DNA of 55,869 bases from CAYLPU01 sp964385635 (lineage in GTDB: Bacteria; Chloroflexota; Anaerolineae; B4-G1), in NCBI GenBank assembly GCA_964385635.1, contig CAYLPU010000023.1:1-55869 (forward strand), in the 5' to 3' direction. The position numbers and the translations under genes are program-made. The notes below the pieces were generated by a model. It searched no databases, was not told the DNA's origin, and saw only the letters and a program-made list of their open reading frames with translations. Positions within the stretch are counted from its first letter, which is position 1. Each line of letters opens with the position of its first letter. Positions 34,172 through 43,630 of the stretch are shown one piece after another.

Positions 34172-34258
34172 AAAAAACCTGTCATCACCAATCCGGAGAA
34201 CATCACCCGGGCGCTGCGGGGCGAGACGGGAACACGAATTATACCATGGTCAAGAGCG

Positions 34259-36034
34259 ATGAATTTGCCAATTGAGGAAGAGATTTGCTGCGACGTCCTG
34301 GTTATTGGGACTGAAGGGACTGGCGCTAGAGCATCCATAGAAGTGGCGGGGAGGGGCGTGGATGTTCTGGCAGTGACCAAGGGCTTTCTAGCCAGGAGTG
34401 GCGCCACGCTTACCGCCGACGGCGAGATTGACGTGGACAGCCGTAGCGCCCGCGAAATCTTCGGGGTAGAGGGCTCTCTTGACGATAGCCCAGAGCAGTT
34501 CGCCCGCGACATGATCCGGGAAGGAGACTATCTTGCCGACCAACGGTTGGTGGCCATCCACACCGAAGAAGCCCCCGCTCGGGTGAAGGAGTTGCTAGAC
34601 TGGGGAGCGAGACTGGAGGGATTCATCCACGCCCCTGGTCATACCTATCCCCGTGGTCTGTGGATCCCCGGGCTCAAACTAGCGCGACTCCTCGCCCGCC
34701 GGCTGCGGAGTGTGGGCATATCTGTGCTGGAAAACGCCATGGTGGTGGACTTGCTCCGTGACGCGGAGGGTGTGTTGGGTGCCGTGGCCCTGCACATCCC
34801 CACAGGCAGGCTTCTTTTATTGCGAAGCCGCGCTGTTGTGCTGGCTACTGGGGGGGCCATGCGGGTTTTCCCTCTGACCACTGCCCCTGAGGAACTGACG
34901 GGTGACGGTCTTGCTATAGCACTCCGATGCGGGGCTGCCCTGCAGGACATGGAGTTTCCCATGTTCCTGCCCTACACTTTCCTAACCCCGCCTGCGCTCC
35001 GGGGTGCGACCTTCCCTTATGACGTCAGTACTTTGCTGGAGGTTCATGCCCTCAACCGGCGTGGGGAGAGGTATATGGCCCACTGGGATCCTCATCGTCT
35101 CGAGAAGAGCACCCGGGATATCAACTCGGTGGCTGCGGCTATGGAGATCCGTGCAGGCAGGGGCTCACAAGCCGGGGGCACTTATCTTTCTTTCAAACAT
35201 CTGCCCCCCAATCTCTTGGAGTTTTCAGCCGAGTGGTTTCCGGGCAATTTGCGGAACTGGCGCGGGGCTGGATTCCAACTCCGGGACTTCTTTCCCAGCC
35301 TGGAGGAGGCCTGGGAAGTGACTCCCGCCTGCCACTTCTGGAACGGTGGCTTAAAGATTGACGAGCGTTGCCGAACAATCGTCCCCGGTCTCTTCGCTGC
35401 AGGTGAGGGAACGGCGGGCATTCACGGGGCCAATCGGCTCGCTGGGAATGCCCTGACTATGACGCAGGTTTGGGGAAAGCGGGCCGGGTCCTTCGCGGCT
35501 GCTTTTGCCGAATCCAGTAAGTTGCGAGAGCCCGATCGTGCTCAGGTGGAGGAGGTGGCCCGTAAGGTACTGCGGTTGCGCTCTCCCGTCTCCGGTCCCA
35601 GCGTGGTGGAGGTGCGCCAGGAGATCAGACGGATCGCTGGAGAGATGGTGGGGATCGTTCGAGAAGAGGAATCCTTGTCGCAGGCCCTTACCGCTATCTC
35701 CGACTTGCGCGATCAACTTCCGCGCCAGCGCGTGCAGAGCCAGAATCCGTGCTTCAACCGGGAGTGGGTGGAAGGACTGCAGAATGAGAACATGCTCGAC
35801 GTACTGGAGGCTGTGGTGAGGGCCAGCCTGGCCCGGCGAGAAAGCCGGGGTGCACTGTACCGCGTAGACTACCCCTTCACCGACGACGACCGCTGGCTGC
35901 GCAACCTCGTCCTCCAGCGTGATGATGCCGGATGGACAATCCGGGAGGAACCGGTGCAAGAGCTGTCCGTTTCTCTTCCGCAGGGCAAGCGCGCTTATGG
36001 TCGGAAAGGGGACGAGGATCGTGTCCCCAGATAA
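34259..36034 (+). CDS. FAD-binding oxidoreductase (SDH/fumarate-reductase flavoprotein type)
   Basis: A 591-aa flavoprotein. Dinucleotide motif VLVIGTEGTGARA near 14-26, second nucleotide strand VVLATGGAMRVFP and the family signature HGANRLAGNAL near the C-terminal third. The C-terminal helical region matches the flavoprotein subunit of succinate/fumarate/aspartate oxidases. The ATG at 34259 puts the FAD motif at the expected distance; 34154 is an in-frame alternative inside repeats. The 3' end overlaps the 2Fe-2S gene by 14 nt, so a two-subunit enzyme is expected. It may oxidise or reduce an unsaturated acid such as the product of the isomerase-like enzymes. Confidence 0.85.
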   Translation: MNLPIEEEICCDVLVIGTEGTGARASIEVAGRGVDVLAVTKGFLARSGATLTADGEIDVDSRSAREIFGVEGSLDDSPEQFARDMIREGDYLADQRLVAIHTEEAPARVKELLDWGARLEGFIHAPGHTYPRGLWIPGLKLARLLARRLRSVGISVLENAMVVDLLRDAEGVLGAVALHIPTGRLLLLRSRAVVLATGGAMRVFPLTTAPEELTGDGLAIALRCGAALQDMEFPMFLPYTFLTPPALRGATFPYDVSTLLEVHALNRRGERYMAHWDPHRLEKSTRDINSVAAAMEIRAGRGSQAGGTYLSFKHLPPNLLEFSAEWFPGNLRNWRGAGFQLRDFFPSLEEAWEVTPACHFWNGGLKIDERCRTIVPGLFAAGEGTAGIHGANRLAGNALTMTQVWGKRAGSFAAAFAESSKLREPDRAQVEEVARKVLRLRSPVSGPSVVEVRQEIRRIAGEMVGIVREEESLSQALTAISDLRDQLPRQRVQSQNPCFNREWVEGLQNENMLDVLEAVVRASLARRESRGALYRVDYPFTDDDRWLRNLVLQRDDAGWTIREEPVQELSVSLPQGKRAYGRKGDEDRVPR

Positions 36035-36374
36035 GGCACGTGTCATCACTGTGCAGGTGCGGCGCGGCAGCGGTGATGAGAATCGGCTAGCGGTATACGA
36101 AGTGCCAGTGGAGCCCGGTCAAAGCGTCCTTGGAGTTCTTCAGTACATCTATGACCACCTGGACCCCACCCTGACCTTTTCCTGTTCTTGCCGTATCGGC
36201 CTGTGTTCAGCGTGCCTGATGCGGGTAAATGGAAAGGCAGTGCGGGCATGCACGACCTTGGCCGAGGGAGATATGCTCATCGAACCATACAGTGACGATG
36301 CCAGGATTAGAGATCTAGTGGTCCATCTCCCGCGGCTGGCCAAGCTCATGCCTGACGATGAATCGTCCGGCTGA
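36021..36374 (+). CDS. 2Fe-2S ferredoxin-type subunit (SdhB N-terminal domain only)
   Basis: A 117-aa protein with the plant-type 2Fe-2S pattern of SdhB/FrdB: Cys55, Cys57, Cys62, Cys65 (CSCRIGLCSAC) and Cys77. The 4Fe-4S/3Fe-4S half of SdhB is missing, so this is a one-cluster subunit. GTG at 36021 follows GGGGACGAGG and overlaps the flavoprotein gene. It would carry electrons between the FAD subunit and an external partner such as PreA or AOR. Confidence 0.85.
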   Translation: MSPDKARVITVQVRRGSGDENRLAVYEVPVEPGQSVLGVLQYIYDHLDPTLTFSCSCRIGLCSACLMRVNGKAVRACTTLAEGDMLIEPYSDDARIRDLVVHLPRLAKLMPDDESSG

Positions 36375-36480
36375 CACGGCAAAACTTTTGAAGACACAAA
36401 TTCTTTACAGATGAGACAAGATTTTGGACACGGACGAACACGGATAAACACGGAGCAAAGGGCATTTTCCACGTTCGGCA

Positions 36481-36521
36481 AGGTCTCCGACCGCCGCCGA
36501 AAGGGGCTCGGTCGGAGACCT
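36481..36521. repeat. 13-bp inverted repeat before the AOR gene
   Basis: AGGTCTCCGACCG (36481-36493) and its perfect complement (36509-36521), 15-nt loop. ACACGGA units lie just upstream (36428-36454). It could act as an attenuator; there is no T-run. Confidence 0.75.
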
Positions 36522-36587
36522 CGCCCAACGAGCGCCGCCACACACTGACTTTCCGAGAAAGCTCCTACGGAGAGAGGGGGAAGATCA

Positions 36588-38429
36588 ATGGCCGGTGGTT
36601 ATATGGGCAAGCTACTGATTGTAGACCTGTCGGCGGGTCGCCTTACGGATGAGCCTCTGGATGAGGGGTTCCAGCGCAACTTCCTGGGGGGGTACGGGGT
36701 GGGCGCAAAACTGATCTACGACCTTCAGCCAGCAGGCGTAGATCCGCTGAGCCCGGCGAACCATCTGGGCTTTCTGACAGGTCCTCTCACTGGCACTCCT
36801 GCAATCGTAGGCTCCCGCTATACGGTGGTTGGCAAGTCCCCCCTCACAGGAACCTGGGGCGACGCTAATTCCGGTGGTTACTTCGGCCCGAATCTCAAGT
36901 TCGCCGGCTACGATGGCGTCATCGTGACCGGGGCCTCCGATCGGCCGGTCTATGTATTGATCCAGGATGGTGAGGCCTCCCTGCGAGATGCCAGTCACCT
37001 CTGGGGCAAAAGCACTCTGGAAACCCGTGACGCCCTCAAGGCGGCCCACGGCGAGGCCGTGGAGGAGGCTTGTATTGGGCCGTCCGGTGAGAACCTTTCC
37101 CTCATTGCTAGTGTCATCAACGACTATGGCCGCGCTGCTGGGCGCTCGGGCCTGGGCGCAGTCATGGGCTCGAAGAGGCTCAAGGCCATCGCCGTGCAAG
37201 GCACACAGCAGGTGCCCCTGGCCGATCAGCAGAGGGCGGAGGACCTACGCAAAAAATACTTGCGCCTGAAGACAGAGTGGTATGACGTCTACCACAACTA
37301 CGGCACCTGCGACCTCACCTATGCCAGTGCTATGAGTGGTGACTCGCCTGTGAAGAACTGGCGGGGCGACGGGCCGATGGACTTCCCCGGGGCCGAGCAG
37401 ATCAGCGCCGACAGAGTCATCGCAGAACAAGAGCGTCGCTACGGCTGTTGGCACTGCCCCATAAGATGCGGTGGCCACATGAAGGCCAAGCCAGGGCGGA
37501 ACCGCCCCGTGAGTCATAAGCCCGAATACGAGACCCTCTGCGCTGCCGGCACCCTGATGCTCAACGATGATCTGGAGTCCATCATCCGTATCAACGATAT
37601 CGTCAACGCTTACGGCCTGGACAGTATCTCCACCTCCTGCACCGTGGCCTTTGCCGTGGAGTGCTACGAGAATGGCATCCTCACCAAGGCTGACACTGAC
37701 GGGTTAGAGTTGCGCTGGGGCAACAGCGAGGCCATCGTGGCCATGGTCGAGAAGCTGGCGCGGCGCGAGGGATTCGGGGCAGTGCTGGCCGACGGCGTGA
37801 GGAAGGCTGCCAAGCGTATCGGGCGAGGGTCCGAGAAGTTCGCCGTCCACATCCAGGGCCAAGAAGTGCCCATGCACGATCCTCGCTATATACCCAGTCT
37901 GGTCATTTGCTACCAGATGGACGCGACGCCAGCCCGCCACACCCAGGGTTTCGAGATGATCGTGCCGCCCGGACTGGACTTGCCTGAGTGGGACAAGTAC
38001 GACTACGCAGGCAAGGGTGAGATCCATAAAAGGCTCATGTCGTTGGTACACGTGATCAACTCCGCAGGTCTATGCCTGTTCGGCTACGAGTGCTACCCCA
38101 TCCAATCCATGCCTGAATTCCTGAGCGCAGTCACTGGCTGGAACGTAACGCTGGACGACTGTTTCGTCCTGGGAGAGCGCATCGGCACCATCCGTCACGC
38201 CTTCAACCTCAGGGAGGGCCTGAACTCACTGGAGTGGCAGGTGCCGCCCATCATACTTGGTCGGCCGCCTGTCAAGCAGGGCACTCTGCGCGGCGTGACC
38301 GTTGATGCCGGGACCATGATCAAGGATTACCTCGAGGCCATGGACTGGGATCCTGCCAGCACCAGACCTAGCCAAGCCAAGCTTCAGCAACTCGGCCTGA
38401 GTGAGGTTGCCAAGGACTTGTATAGGTAG
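36588..38429 (+). CDS. Aldehyde:ferredoxin oxidoreductase family (tungsten/Mo-bispterin)
   Basis: A 613-aa AOR-family enzyme. N-terminal pterin-binding part GKLLIVDLSAGRL, FLGGYGVGAKL, GPLTGT, then the [4Fe-4S] ligands CWHCPIRC (Cys287, Cys290, Cys294) and fourth Cys496 in AGLCLFG. Full family length. It oxidises an aldehyde to an acid with ferredoxin, or reduces an acid. ATG at 36588 follows a purine-rich GAGAGAGGGGGAAG; the second ATG at 36603 (MGKLLIVDL) is also plausible. Last gene of the plus-strand cluster; suggests an aldehyde is produced by the pathway and supports anaerobic life. Confidence 0.92.
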   Translation: MAGGYMGKLLIVDLSAGRLTDEPLDEGFQRNFLGGYGVGAKLIYDLQPAGVDPLSPANHLGFLTGPLTGTPAIVGSRYTVVGKSPLTGTWGDANSGGYFGPNLKFAGYDGVIVTGASDRPVYVLIQDGEASLRDASHLWGKSTLETRDALKAAHGEAVEEACIGPSGENLSLIASVINDYGRAAGRSGLGAVMGSKRLKAIAVQGTQQVPLADQQRAEDLRKKYLRLKTEWYDVYHNYGTCDLTYASAMSGDSPVKNWRGDGPMDFPGAEQISADRVIAEQERRYGCWHCPIRCGGHMKAKPGRNRPVSHKPEYETLCAAGTLMLNDDLESIIRINDIVNAYGLDSISTSCTVAFAVECYENGILTKADTDGLELRWGNSEAIVAMVEKLARREGFGAVLADGVRKAAKRIGRGSEKFAVHIQGQEVPMHDPRYIPSLVICYQMDATPARHTQGFEMIVPPGLDLPEWDKYDYAGKGEIHKRLMSLVHVINSAGLCLFGYECYPIQSMPEFLSAVTGWNVTLDDCFVLGERIGTIRHAFNLREGLNSLEWQVPPIILGRPPVKQGTLRGVTVDAGTMIKDYLEAMDWDPASTRPSQAKLQQLGLSEVAKDLYR

Positions 38430-38448
38430 TTCTCCAGGGGACAGAACG

Positions 38449-38485
38449 CCTGTGTACACAGGAGCAGGCAAGTTGTCAACTTGCC
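38449..38485. terminator. Two adjacent palindromes between convergent genes
   Basis: CCTGTGTACACAGG (38449-38462) and GGCAAGTT/AACTTGCC with a 3-nt loop (38467-38485), in the 74-nt gap where the AOR and helicase genes converge. Position suggests a two-way terminator; no clear T-run. Confidence 0.45.
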
Positions 38486-38503
38486 CTACTTTGACTTGTG
38501 AGA

Positions 38504-41500
38504 TCAGAGCAGGGCCTCGCTGCAGACGATGCGCGGGATCAGCAGCGCTTCGTCGTCTCGATCGGAGGCGGCACGGTGGGCTTCCCCCAGGTTGTAGTCA
38601 CGGACGAAACGTAAGAGTTGCGCGACGAGGGTCTGGCCCGTGACCTTGCCGCGGCGCAATGTGTTGAGTTCGCGATGGGCGCGGGCGGTCAAAGGGACGG
38701 TGGTGAAGATCTCGGACAGAAGAGCCAGACGTGCTTTTTCCTCCGGGTGCTCTTCGACCTCAAAGACGAGGCGCAATTCCGCGAGGACGTAGTCGCGACC
38801 CAAGGCACTGCCTATCCGGTGGCGTATCTCGGCCTCGCGGGCGCGGATTTCGGCGTCGAAGTCCTGTTTGACGGCACCGATGCGCTCGTTGATGCCGGCA
38901 GGCAGCGGTAGGGTCGGTTCGTCTTCCTCGCAGCGGATAGCGCGAATGGCCTGCTGAGGGTCTGCTGTGCGATGACCCTCTTCGTCAACCAGGTAGAGAC
39001 GCTGGTAGCCCCCGGCCTGACAGAAAACGAACAGCCCTGGCTCGCCAACCGCCTGACGTCCGCTGCGAACGCCGTCGGGCATGGTCACGATCTCCTGAAA
39101 GCGGTCGGGATCGGTACGCTGGAGTTGGCGGATAAGTTCTTCGGCTTCCAGCAGGTTGAAGATATCGGCTTCGGGTTCGTCTTCCAGGACGCTCTCGTCG
39201 CCACGATAGATGGCGTACAGGGCATCTTCGTTGATCTGTTCGCTCTTGTGCAGGATGGCGGCGTCCTCCCCGATGGTGCGATGGATCTCTGTGATGCGGC
39301 TCTTCAGGCGATGTTCTATGCCCAACTCACGCTCCAGGCCGGTCTCGGGAAGGAAGTTGTAGGCGTAGACAGTGCTGTGCTCGGTGCCGATGCGGTCCAC
39401 GCGGCCGACGCGCTGGATGAGACGGACGGGGTTCCAGTGCAGGTCGTAGTTGATGACGTGATTACCGTCCTGCAGGTTGAGGCCCTCGCTGAGGACATCG
39501 GTGGCGACCAGGATGCGCAACTCCTCGTTCCCAGGGCCGGGGCGGAGTTGGTAGTTGTTGGCTTTGGGGGCAAAGCGTTGGATGATGCGGCCCCGGTCTT
39601 TGGTGTCGCTCTCGACGGCGCGGATGCGGCCCAGGCGTTTGAGGTTGTCGTAGAGGTAATGGGCGGTGTCGGCGTATTGGGTAAAGATGAGAACCTTGCC
39701 GTGAGTCAAATCGCCGGGCAGGGGGTGGCGGCCGGAGAGCGTGCGGCCCTGGGTCATCATGGAGATGAGTTGCTGTAGTTTATCGTCCTCCGCCGGGCCG
39801 ATGGGCTCGACCAGGCGGGCCATTTCGTCCAGGAGCGCGATGTCGTTGTCCAGGGCGGCCTGGAGTTTATCCACGTCGAACCCGGTGATGGGGTAGCGGG
39901 TGCTGGCTTTCTCCAGGGCCTCGTAGAGGGTAAGTTCGTCGTCCAGGTCAGATTTGTAGAGGATGTCGGTCGCCTCGTCACCGGCGGGAACCATACCCCG
40001 ATCCAACCCACCCTGGAAGGCGCGTTGCAGGTCTCGGAGACGGTTGACGGTCTGGCGGAAAGCCTCAACGCTGGACTCGAAGCGCTTAAAGAGCATAATA
40101 CGCATCAGGCCGCGCAGAGCAGCGCCGGCGCGTTGGAGTTCCTGGTACTTGGGCGCGTCCTGGTGTTCGGGCAGCGCATAGTCGAAGAGGGCGTAGCGGG
40201 CGTAGGTGAGCTGGCCCATCAGGTCGTGCAACCGCTCGTAGACACGACTCTCTCCGGCCGCGTCGCCAGGAGCACGGTAGGTGTCCTCGATGCTGTAGGT
40301 GATGGTCGCCAGTTGGCGGTCGGGGAACACAAGAGGCTGCCCGTTGATCTGGGCATCGGGGTAATACTTGCGGATGTGGCGGCGAGTGCGGCGGATGAGA
40401 ACGTGGTTGAGGATCTCCTGCAGGTAACGGCTGGGCAGGTCTTGACTACGCGGCTCTACCCTGTTGAAGAAGTCGGGCAGGTTGGGCGGATTGATGGGAA
40501 TGTCGGTGGTGTCCTGGGGATGCCAGAGTTTGATCTGATGGTAAATGTCCCAGGCGCTGGTGGCGCGCGGGGTGGCGGTCAGCAGGATGGTGGGCCGGGT
40601 CTGGGTGAAAATCTGAAGGGCACCGTAGCGCCGGGTATCGCTGTGGCGGAAATTCTGCGACTCGTCCACCAGGACGAGGTCGCGATCGCGGAAGCGCCAG
40701 TTGTCCACCAGCAAACGCTCGTTGCCCGGCTGGCTGAGGAGACCCATCGAGATGACGGGCGCGTCGATCTGATAGCGCTCCACAAACCACTGCCACATCT
40801 CCACCAGGGAGGCGGGGCAAACGATGAGCGGGCGGGCACCCCGATAGAGGGCGTAGTGTTTCAGCATGGTGGTGCCGATGAAGGTCTTGCCCAGGCCAAC
40901 GACGTCGGCGACGAAGACGCCGCCGTAGGTGTCCAGAATCTTGATCGCCTGGCGAACGGCCACGCGCTGGAAGTCGGCCAAGTCGGGCATCTCGACTTCC
41001 CAGAGGAGTTCCGTGGCCTCTGCACTTGGGCGGCCCTCCAGCCGGTCCTTGACCAATGTGTAGAGGGTCTTGAGGTAGATGTCGTGGGGGCTGACAGGCC
41101 GGATGGTTTCCGGCGTGAGCACCTGGCTGGCGGCCCAGGAGCGGCGCAGTTCGCGCATCAGGTGCTCGTCGAAGTCCTCGGCCTCGTCCCACAGTTCGTT
41201 GAACCAGCGGGAGAGTTCGGCGTGGTTGGTGTCGCCGAAGATGCGGACGTTGAGTTCGGTGTTGTGGGTGACGCCGCCGAGGGAGAGGTTGGAACTGCCG
41301 ACCACTGCCGCGCCGGTCTGGGCGTGGATGCGGGCCGGGTCGAAGTCGAAGATGTAGGCTTTGGCGTGCAACCGGCCGCGGGTGTAGACCCGCACCTGCA
41401 CCTTGCCCTGGGCGATGAGGTCGGCCAGGGAGAGAATCAGGGCCTGAGTCTCGTCGGTCTGGTCCATCAATTCCAGCGTGGACTGGATGGAGCCGGCTGT

Positions 41501-41794
41501 CTCGGCGCGGATGCGGGGAGCCTGGGCGGAGGCCATGCGCTGGCGGCGGACGGCGCGTCGGGTAGTCGCCAGGTGATGATAGCCCTCGACCAGTTGTTCG
41601 ACGGTCTGGCGGTTGGTGACGTTGCCGATGAGCAGGCGGAGTTGCTCCAGGTGGGGAATGCGCGCGGCGATAGCCTCGAAGCCGGACAGGAAGAAGTAGC
41701 CGACGGCGAAGTGGGCGCGGATGGAATCGGCCAAAAGCGCGTTGATTTCGGGAGCGAGTTCCCGGGTGCGGTTATCTATGATGTCGTGGCCCAT
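38504..41794 (-). CDS. PLD-nuclease / SNF2-type helicase, 1096 aa
   Basis: N-terminal phospholipase-D-like domain with one HKD motif (HAKAYIFDFD near 142, followed by GSSNLSLGG), then a superfamily 2 helicase: Walker A VVGLGKT near 296, box II VLVDESQNF near 376, TATPRATS, motif V region ATDVLSEGLNLQ and motif VI QRVGRVDRIGT near 796. Such proteins accompany Eco57I-type methyltransferases in defence islands, here the gene at 52129-55611 far upstream on the same strand. The ATG at 41794 has GAGGGAGAAGGAG before it, inside the end of rarD (19-nt overlap). Its first 30 codons are repeated at 46293 and 48206. Probable role: translocase/nuclease acting on unmodified DNA. Confidence 0.88.
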   Translation of the reverse strand: MGHDIIDNRTRELAPEINALLADSIRAHFAVGYFFLSGFEAIAARIPHLEQLRLLIGNVTNRQTVEQLVEGYHHLATTRRAVRRQRMASAQAPRIRAETAGSIQSTLELMDQTDETQALILSLADLIAQGKVQVRVYTRGRLHAKAYIFDFDPARIHAQTGAAVVGSSNLSLGGVTHNTELNVRIFGDTNHAELSRWFNELWDEAEDFDEHLMRELRRSWAASQVLTPETIRPVSPHDIYLKTLYTLVKDRLEGRPSAEATELLWEVEMPDLADFQRVAVRQAIKILDTYGGVFVADVVGLGKTFIGTTMLKHYALYRGARPLIVCPASLVEMWQWFVERYQIDAPVISMGLLSQPGNERLLVDNWRFRDRDLVLVDESQNFRHSDTRRYGALQIFTQTRPTILLTATPRATSAWDIYHQIKLWHPQDTTDIPINPPNLPDFFNRVEPRSQDLPSRYLQEILNHVLIRRTRRHIRKYYPDAQINGQPLVFPDRQLATITYSIEDTYRAPGDAAGESRVYERLHDLMGQLTYARYALFDYALPEHQDAPKYQELQRAGAALRGLMRIMLFKRFESSVEAFRQTVNRLRDLQRAFQGGLDRGMVPAGDEATDILYKSDLDDELTLYEALEKASTRYPITGFDVDKLQAALDNDIALLDEMARLVEPIGPAEDDKLQQLISMMTQGRTLSGRHPLPGDLTHGKVLIFTQYADTAHYLYDNLKRLGRIRAVESDTKDRGRIIQRFAPKANNYQLRPGPGNEELRILVATDVLSEGLNLQDGNHVINYDLHWNPVRLIQRVGRVDRIGTEHSTVYAYNFLPETGLERELGIEHRLKSRITEIHRTIGEDAAILHKSEQINEDALYAIYRGDESVLEDEPEADIFNLLEAEELIRQLQRTDPDRFQEIVTMPDGVRSGRQAVGEPGLFVFCQAGGYQRLYLVDEEGHRTADPQQAIRAIRCEEDEPTLPLPAGINERIGAVKQDFDAEIRAREAEIRHRIGSALGRDYVLAELRLVFEVEEHPEEKARLALLSEIFTTVPLTARAHRELNTLRRGKVTGQTLVAQLLRFVRDYNLGEAHRAASDRDDEALLIPRIVCSEALL

Positions 41795-42672
41795 TTGGTT
41801 CTCCTTCTCCCTCTCTCGATAACCCCCTCAAGGGAATATATGAACAGTGCAATCCATATCACGCTGAATCCTACCATCTGCGGTTGGGTAAAGGTCTCCC
41901 CATACACCAGCACCCCCAACAGAAACTGCCCTGTTGGGGCGATGTATTGCAAGATCCCCACAGTGGCGAGTGTGACCCTCTTCGCAGCGTAGGCAAACAG
42001 AATCAGGGGCAGCGCAGTAATAACCCCAGAAAGCGCAAGCAGGATGTTTGTCAGCGCCACTGTATGGCCGAAGGATGCTGTGCCCATCTGTTCAAGATAG
42101 AGGAGATAGGCAAGTGCCGGGAGAAATAAAAAAGTGGTCTCCAACGAAAGCCCCTCAAGTGCATCAAGCGGCGCAGTCTTCCTCAATAGACCGTAGAAGC
42201 CAAAGGTGGTCGCCAGCCCAAGCGCAATCCAGGGGAACGTACCATGACTCAGCGTGAGGTAAAACACCCCACATGCCGCGATGCCCACCGATATCCACTG
42301 CCACAAACGAAGCCGCTCCCCCAGGAAAAGCACTCCCAGGAGCACGCTGAGAAGTGGATTGATGAAATACCCCAGGCTCGTATCCACGATATGCCCTGCA
42401 TTCACTGCCCAGATATAGATAGACCAATTGAGAGCCAGGATAGAAGATGTGCCCAAAAACGTGATCAGCGTGACAGGACGGTTCCTCACTCGTTGCAGCC
42501 ATTCCCAGCGTCTCTTCCAGATCAACAGTAGCACGACGAATACGAATGACCAAACCATACGATGACAAATAATCTCAAAAGCCGGTACTGTCTGAACAGC
42601 CTTCCAATAAATGGGAAGAAGCCCCCAGAGAGCATAGGCGCCGACAGCGGAAAGGACCCCACTTTTTTTCAT
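41776..42672 (-). CDS. rarD: RarD-like EamA-family permease
   Basis: A 298-aa membrane protein with about ten helices. SAVGAYALWGLLPIYWKAV at the start, ALNWSIYIWAV, GYFINPLLSVLLG and QYIAPTGQFLLGVLVYGE are the RarD hallmarks. RarD proteins are predicted drug/metabolite exporters of the DMT superfamily. The gene overlaps the helicase start by 19 nt, so the helicase ribosome site lies in its coding end. This is unusual for a metabolic gene and suggests it came in as cargo. Confidence 0.88.
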   Translation of the reverse strand: MKKSGVLSAVGAYALWGLLPIYWKAVQTVPAFEIICHRMVWSFVFVVLLLIWKRRWEWLQRVRNRPVTLITFLGTSSILALNWSIYIWAVNAGHIVDTSLGYFINPLLSVLLGVLFLGERLRLWQWISVGIAACGVFYLTLSHGTFPWIALGLATTFGFYGLLRKTAPLDALEGLSLETTFLFLPALAYLLYLEQMGTASFGHTVALTNILLALSGVITALPLILFAYAAKRVTLATVGILQYIAPTGQFLLGVLVYGETFTQPQMVGFSVIWIALFIYSLEGVIERGRRRTKWATTS

Positions 42673-42706
42673 CTCCGTTGATCCCTACCAAAGAATGAGG
42701 GTATCT

Positions 42707-43369
42707 GCTTCGAAAATAGAACGCCGGGTAAGTCGGAATGCCATTCCGACCTACATTTTCGTCCTTGGTGGTGTGTAAGCACTCATGACAACTTCTCAAA
42801 AAATTGGGGCGGGTGTAGGTCGGATTTGCTATCCGACCGGACGGCGGTTAGCAAAACCGCCCTACAGTCGTCATCCCCCCCTAAATATTGAGAAGATACG
42901 AATGAGGGTTGTTTCGCCAGACAATTGGCTAGCATCAAAGGTGTCCTCCTGCTTCGAAAATAGAACGCCGGGTAAGTCGGAATGCCATTCCGACCTACAT
43001 TTTCGTCCTTGGTGGTGTGTAAGCACTCATGACAACTTCTCAAAAAATTGGGGCGGGTGTAGGTCGGATTTGCTATCCGACCGGACGGCGGTTAGCAAAA
43101 CCGCCCTACAGTCGTCATCCCCCCCTAAATATTGAGAAGATACGAATGAGGGTTGTTTCGCCAGACAATTGGCTAGCATCAAAGGTGTCCTCCTGCTTCG
43201 AAAATAGAACGCCGGGTAAGTCGGAATGCCATTCCGACCTACATTTTCGTCCTTGGTGGTGTGTAAGCACTCATGACAACTTCTCAAAAAATTGGGGCGG
43301 GTGTAGGTCGGATTTGCTATCCGACCGGACGGCGGTTAGCAAAACCGCCCTACAGTCGTCATCCCCCCT
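42707..43369. repeat. 244-bp tandem repeat array (2.7 copies)
   Basis: Units begin at 42707, 42951 and 43195, apparently identical; the third stops at 43369 where another element begins. Each unit holds three inverted repeats (TCGGAATGCCATTCCGA, GGTCGGATTTGCTATCCGACC in pieces, and GGCGGTTAGCAAAACCGCC). Small frames in both directions are not credible genes. Confidence 0.95.
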
Positions 43370-43509
43370 AGGGCAATCGCATTTATCCCATTCGCTCGGC
43401 CTGGATCGCCAGATCCAGGCCCTAGCCACTGGATTTGGCAATCCAGCGGGAGCAAAAAGGGCTTTTCGGTGTCCCAAAGTCTGCCCGACATTATAAATGC
43501 GATTGCCCT
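43370..43509. mobile_element. 140-bp MITE-like element
   Basis: Perfect 17-bp terminal inverted repeats (AGGGCAATCGCATTTAT at 43370-43386 and its complement at 43493-43509). Inside are two hairpins, GGCCTGGATC/GATCCAGGCC and CTGGATT/AATCCAG. No coding capacity. It interrupts the third unit of the 244-bp array, so it arrived after the array formed. No convincing target duplication seen. Confidence 0.75.
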
Positions 43510-43558
43510 GCGAAACACCCCTTTCGTGTCTTTCGCGCACTTTCGCGTCCTTCGTGAT

Positions 43559-43627
43559 TCAAACGCCCTCCACAAGCGTTATCTCCTCCTCCGCTAACCA
43601 ATATGGCTCGTACACCAACACCTTATG
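43559..43627 (-). pseudogene. Methyltransferase 3'-tail remnant (copy T8)
   Basis: In frame to a TGA it reads KVLVYEPYWLAEEEITLVEGV, a decayed copy of the Eco57I-type methyltransferase end ALVYELYGLTEEETAVVEGV. It starts 3 nt after the HNH gene stop. The following CGAAA-rich palindrome matches the one after copy T6. Confidence 0.8.
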
Positions 43628-43630
43628 ACT

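Noticed and set aside
7260..38429. Classical creatinase or urea route for creatinine
   Set aside because: I looked for creatinase (M24 type), sarcosine oxidase, urease and urea amidolyase and saw none in the cluster.
40025..41992. A 655-codon open frame on the plus strand across the helicase gene
   Set aside because: It is the antisense shadow of a GC-rich gene; the minus strand has clear PLD and helicase motifs and the plus frame has none.
42785..43287. Repeated small ORFs of 86-155 codons in the tandem array
   Set aside because: They arise from identical repeat units full of palindromes, have no domain and no convincing ribosome sites.
42707..43369. CRISPR array
   Set aside because: Direct tandem repeats of 244 bp without spacers and with internal palindromes; no cas genes nearby.
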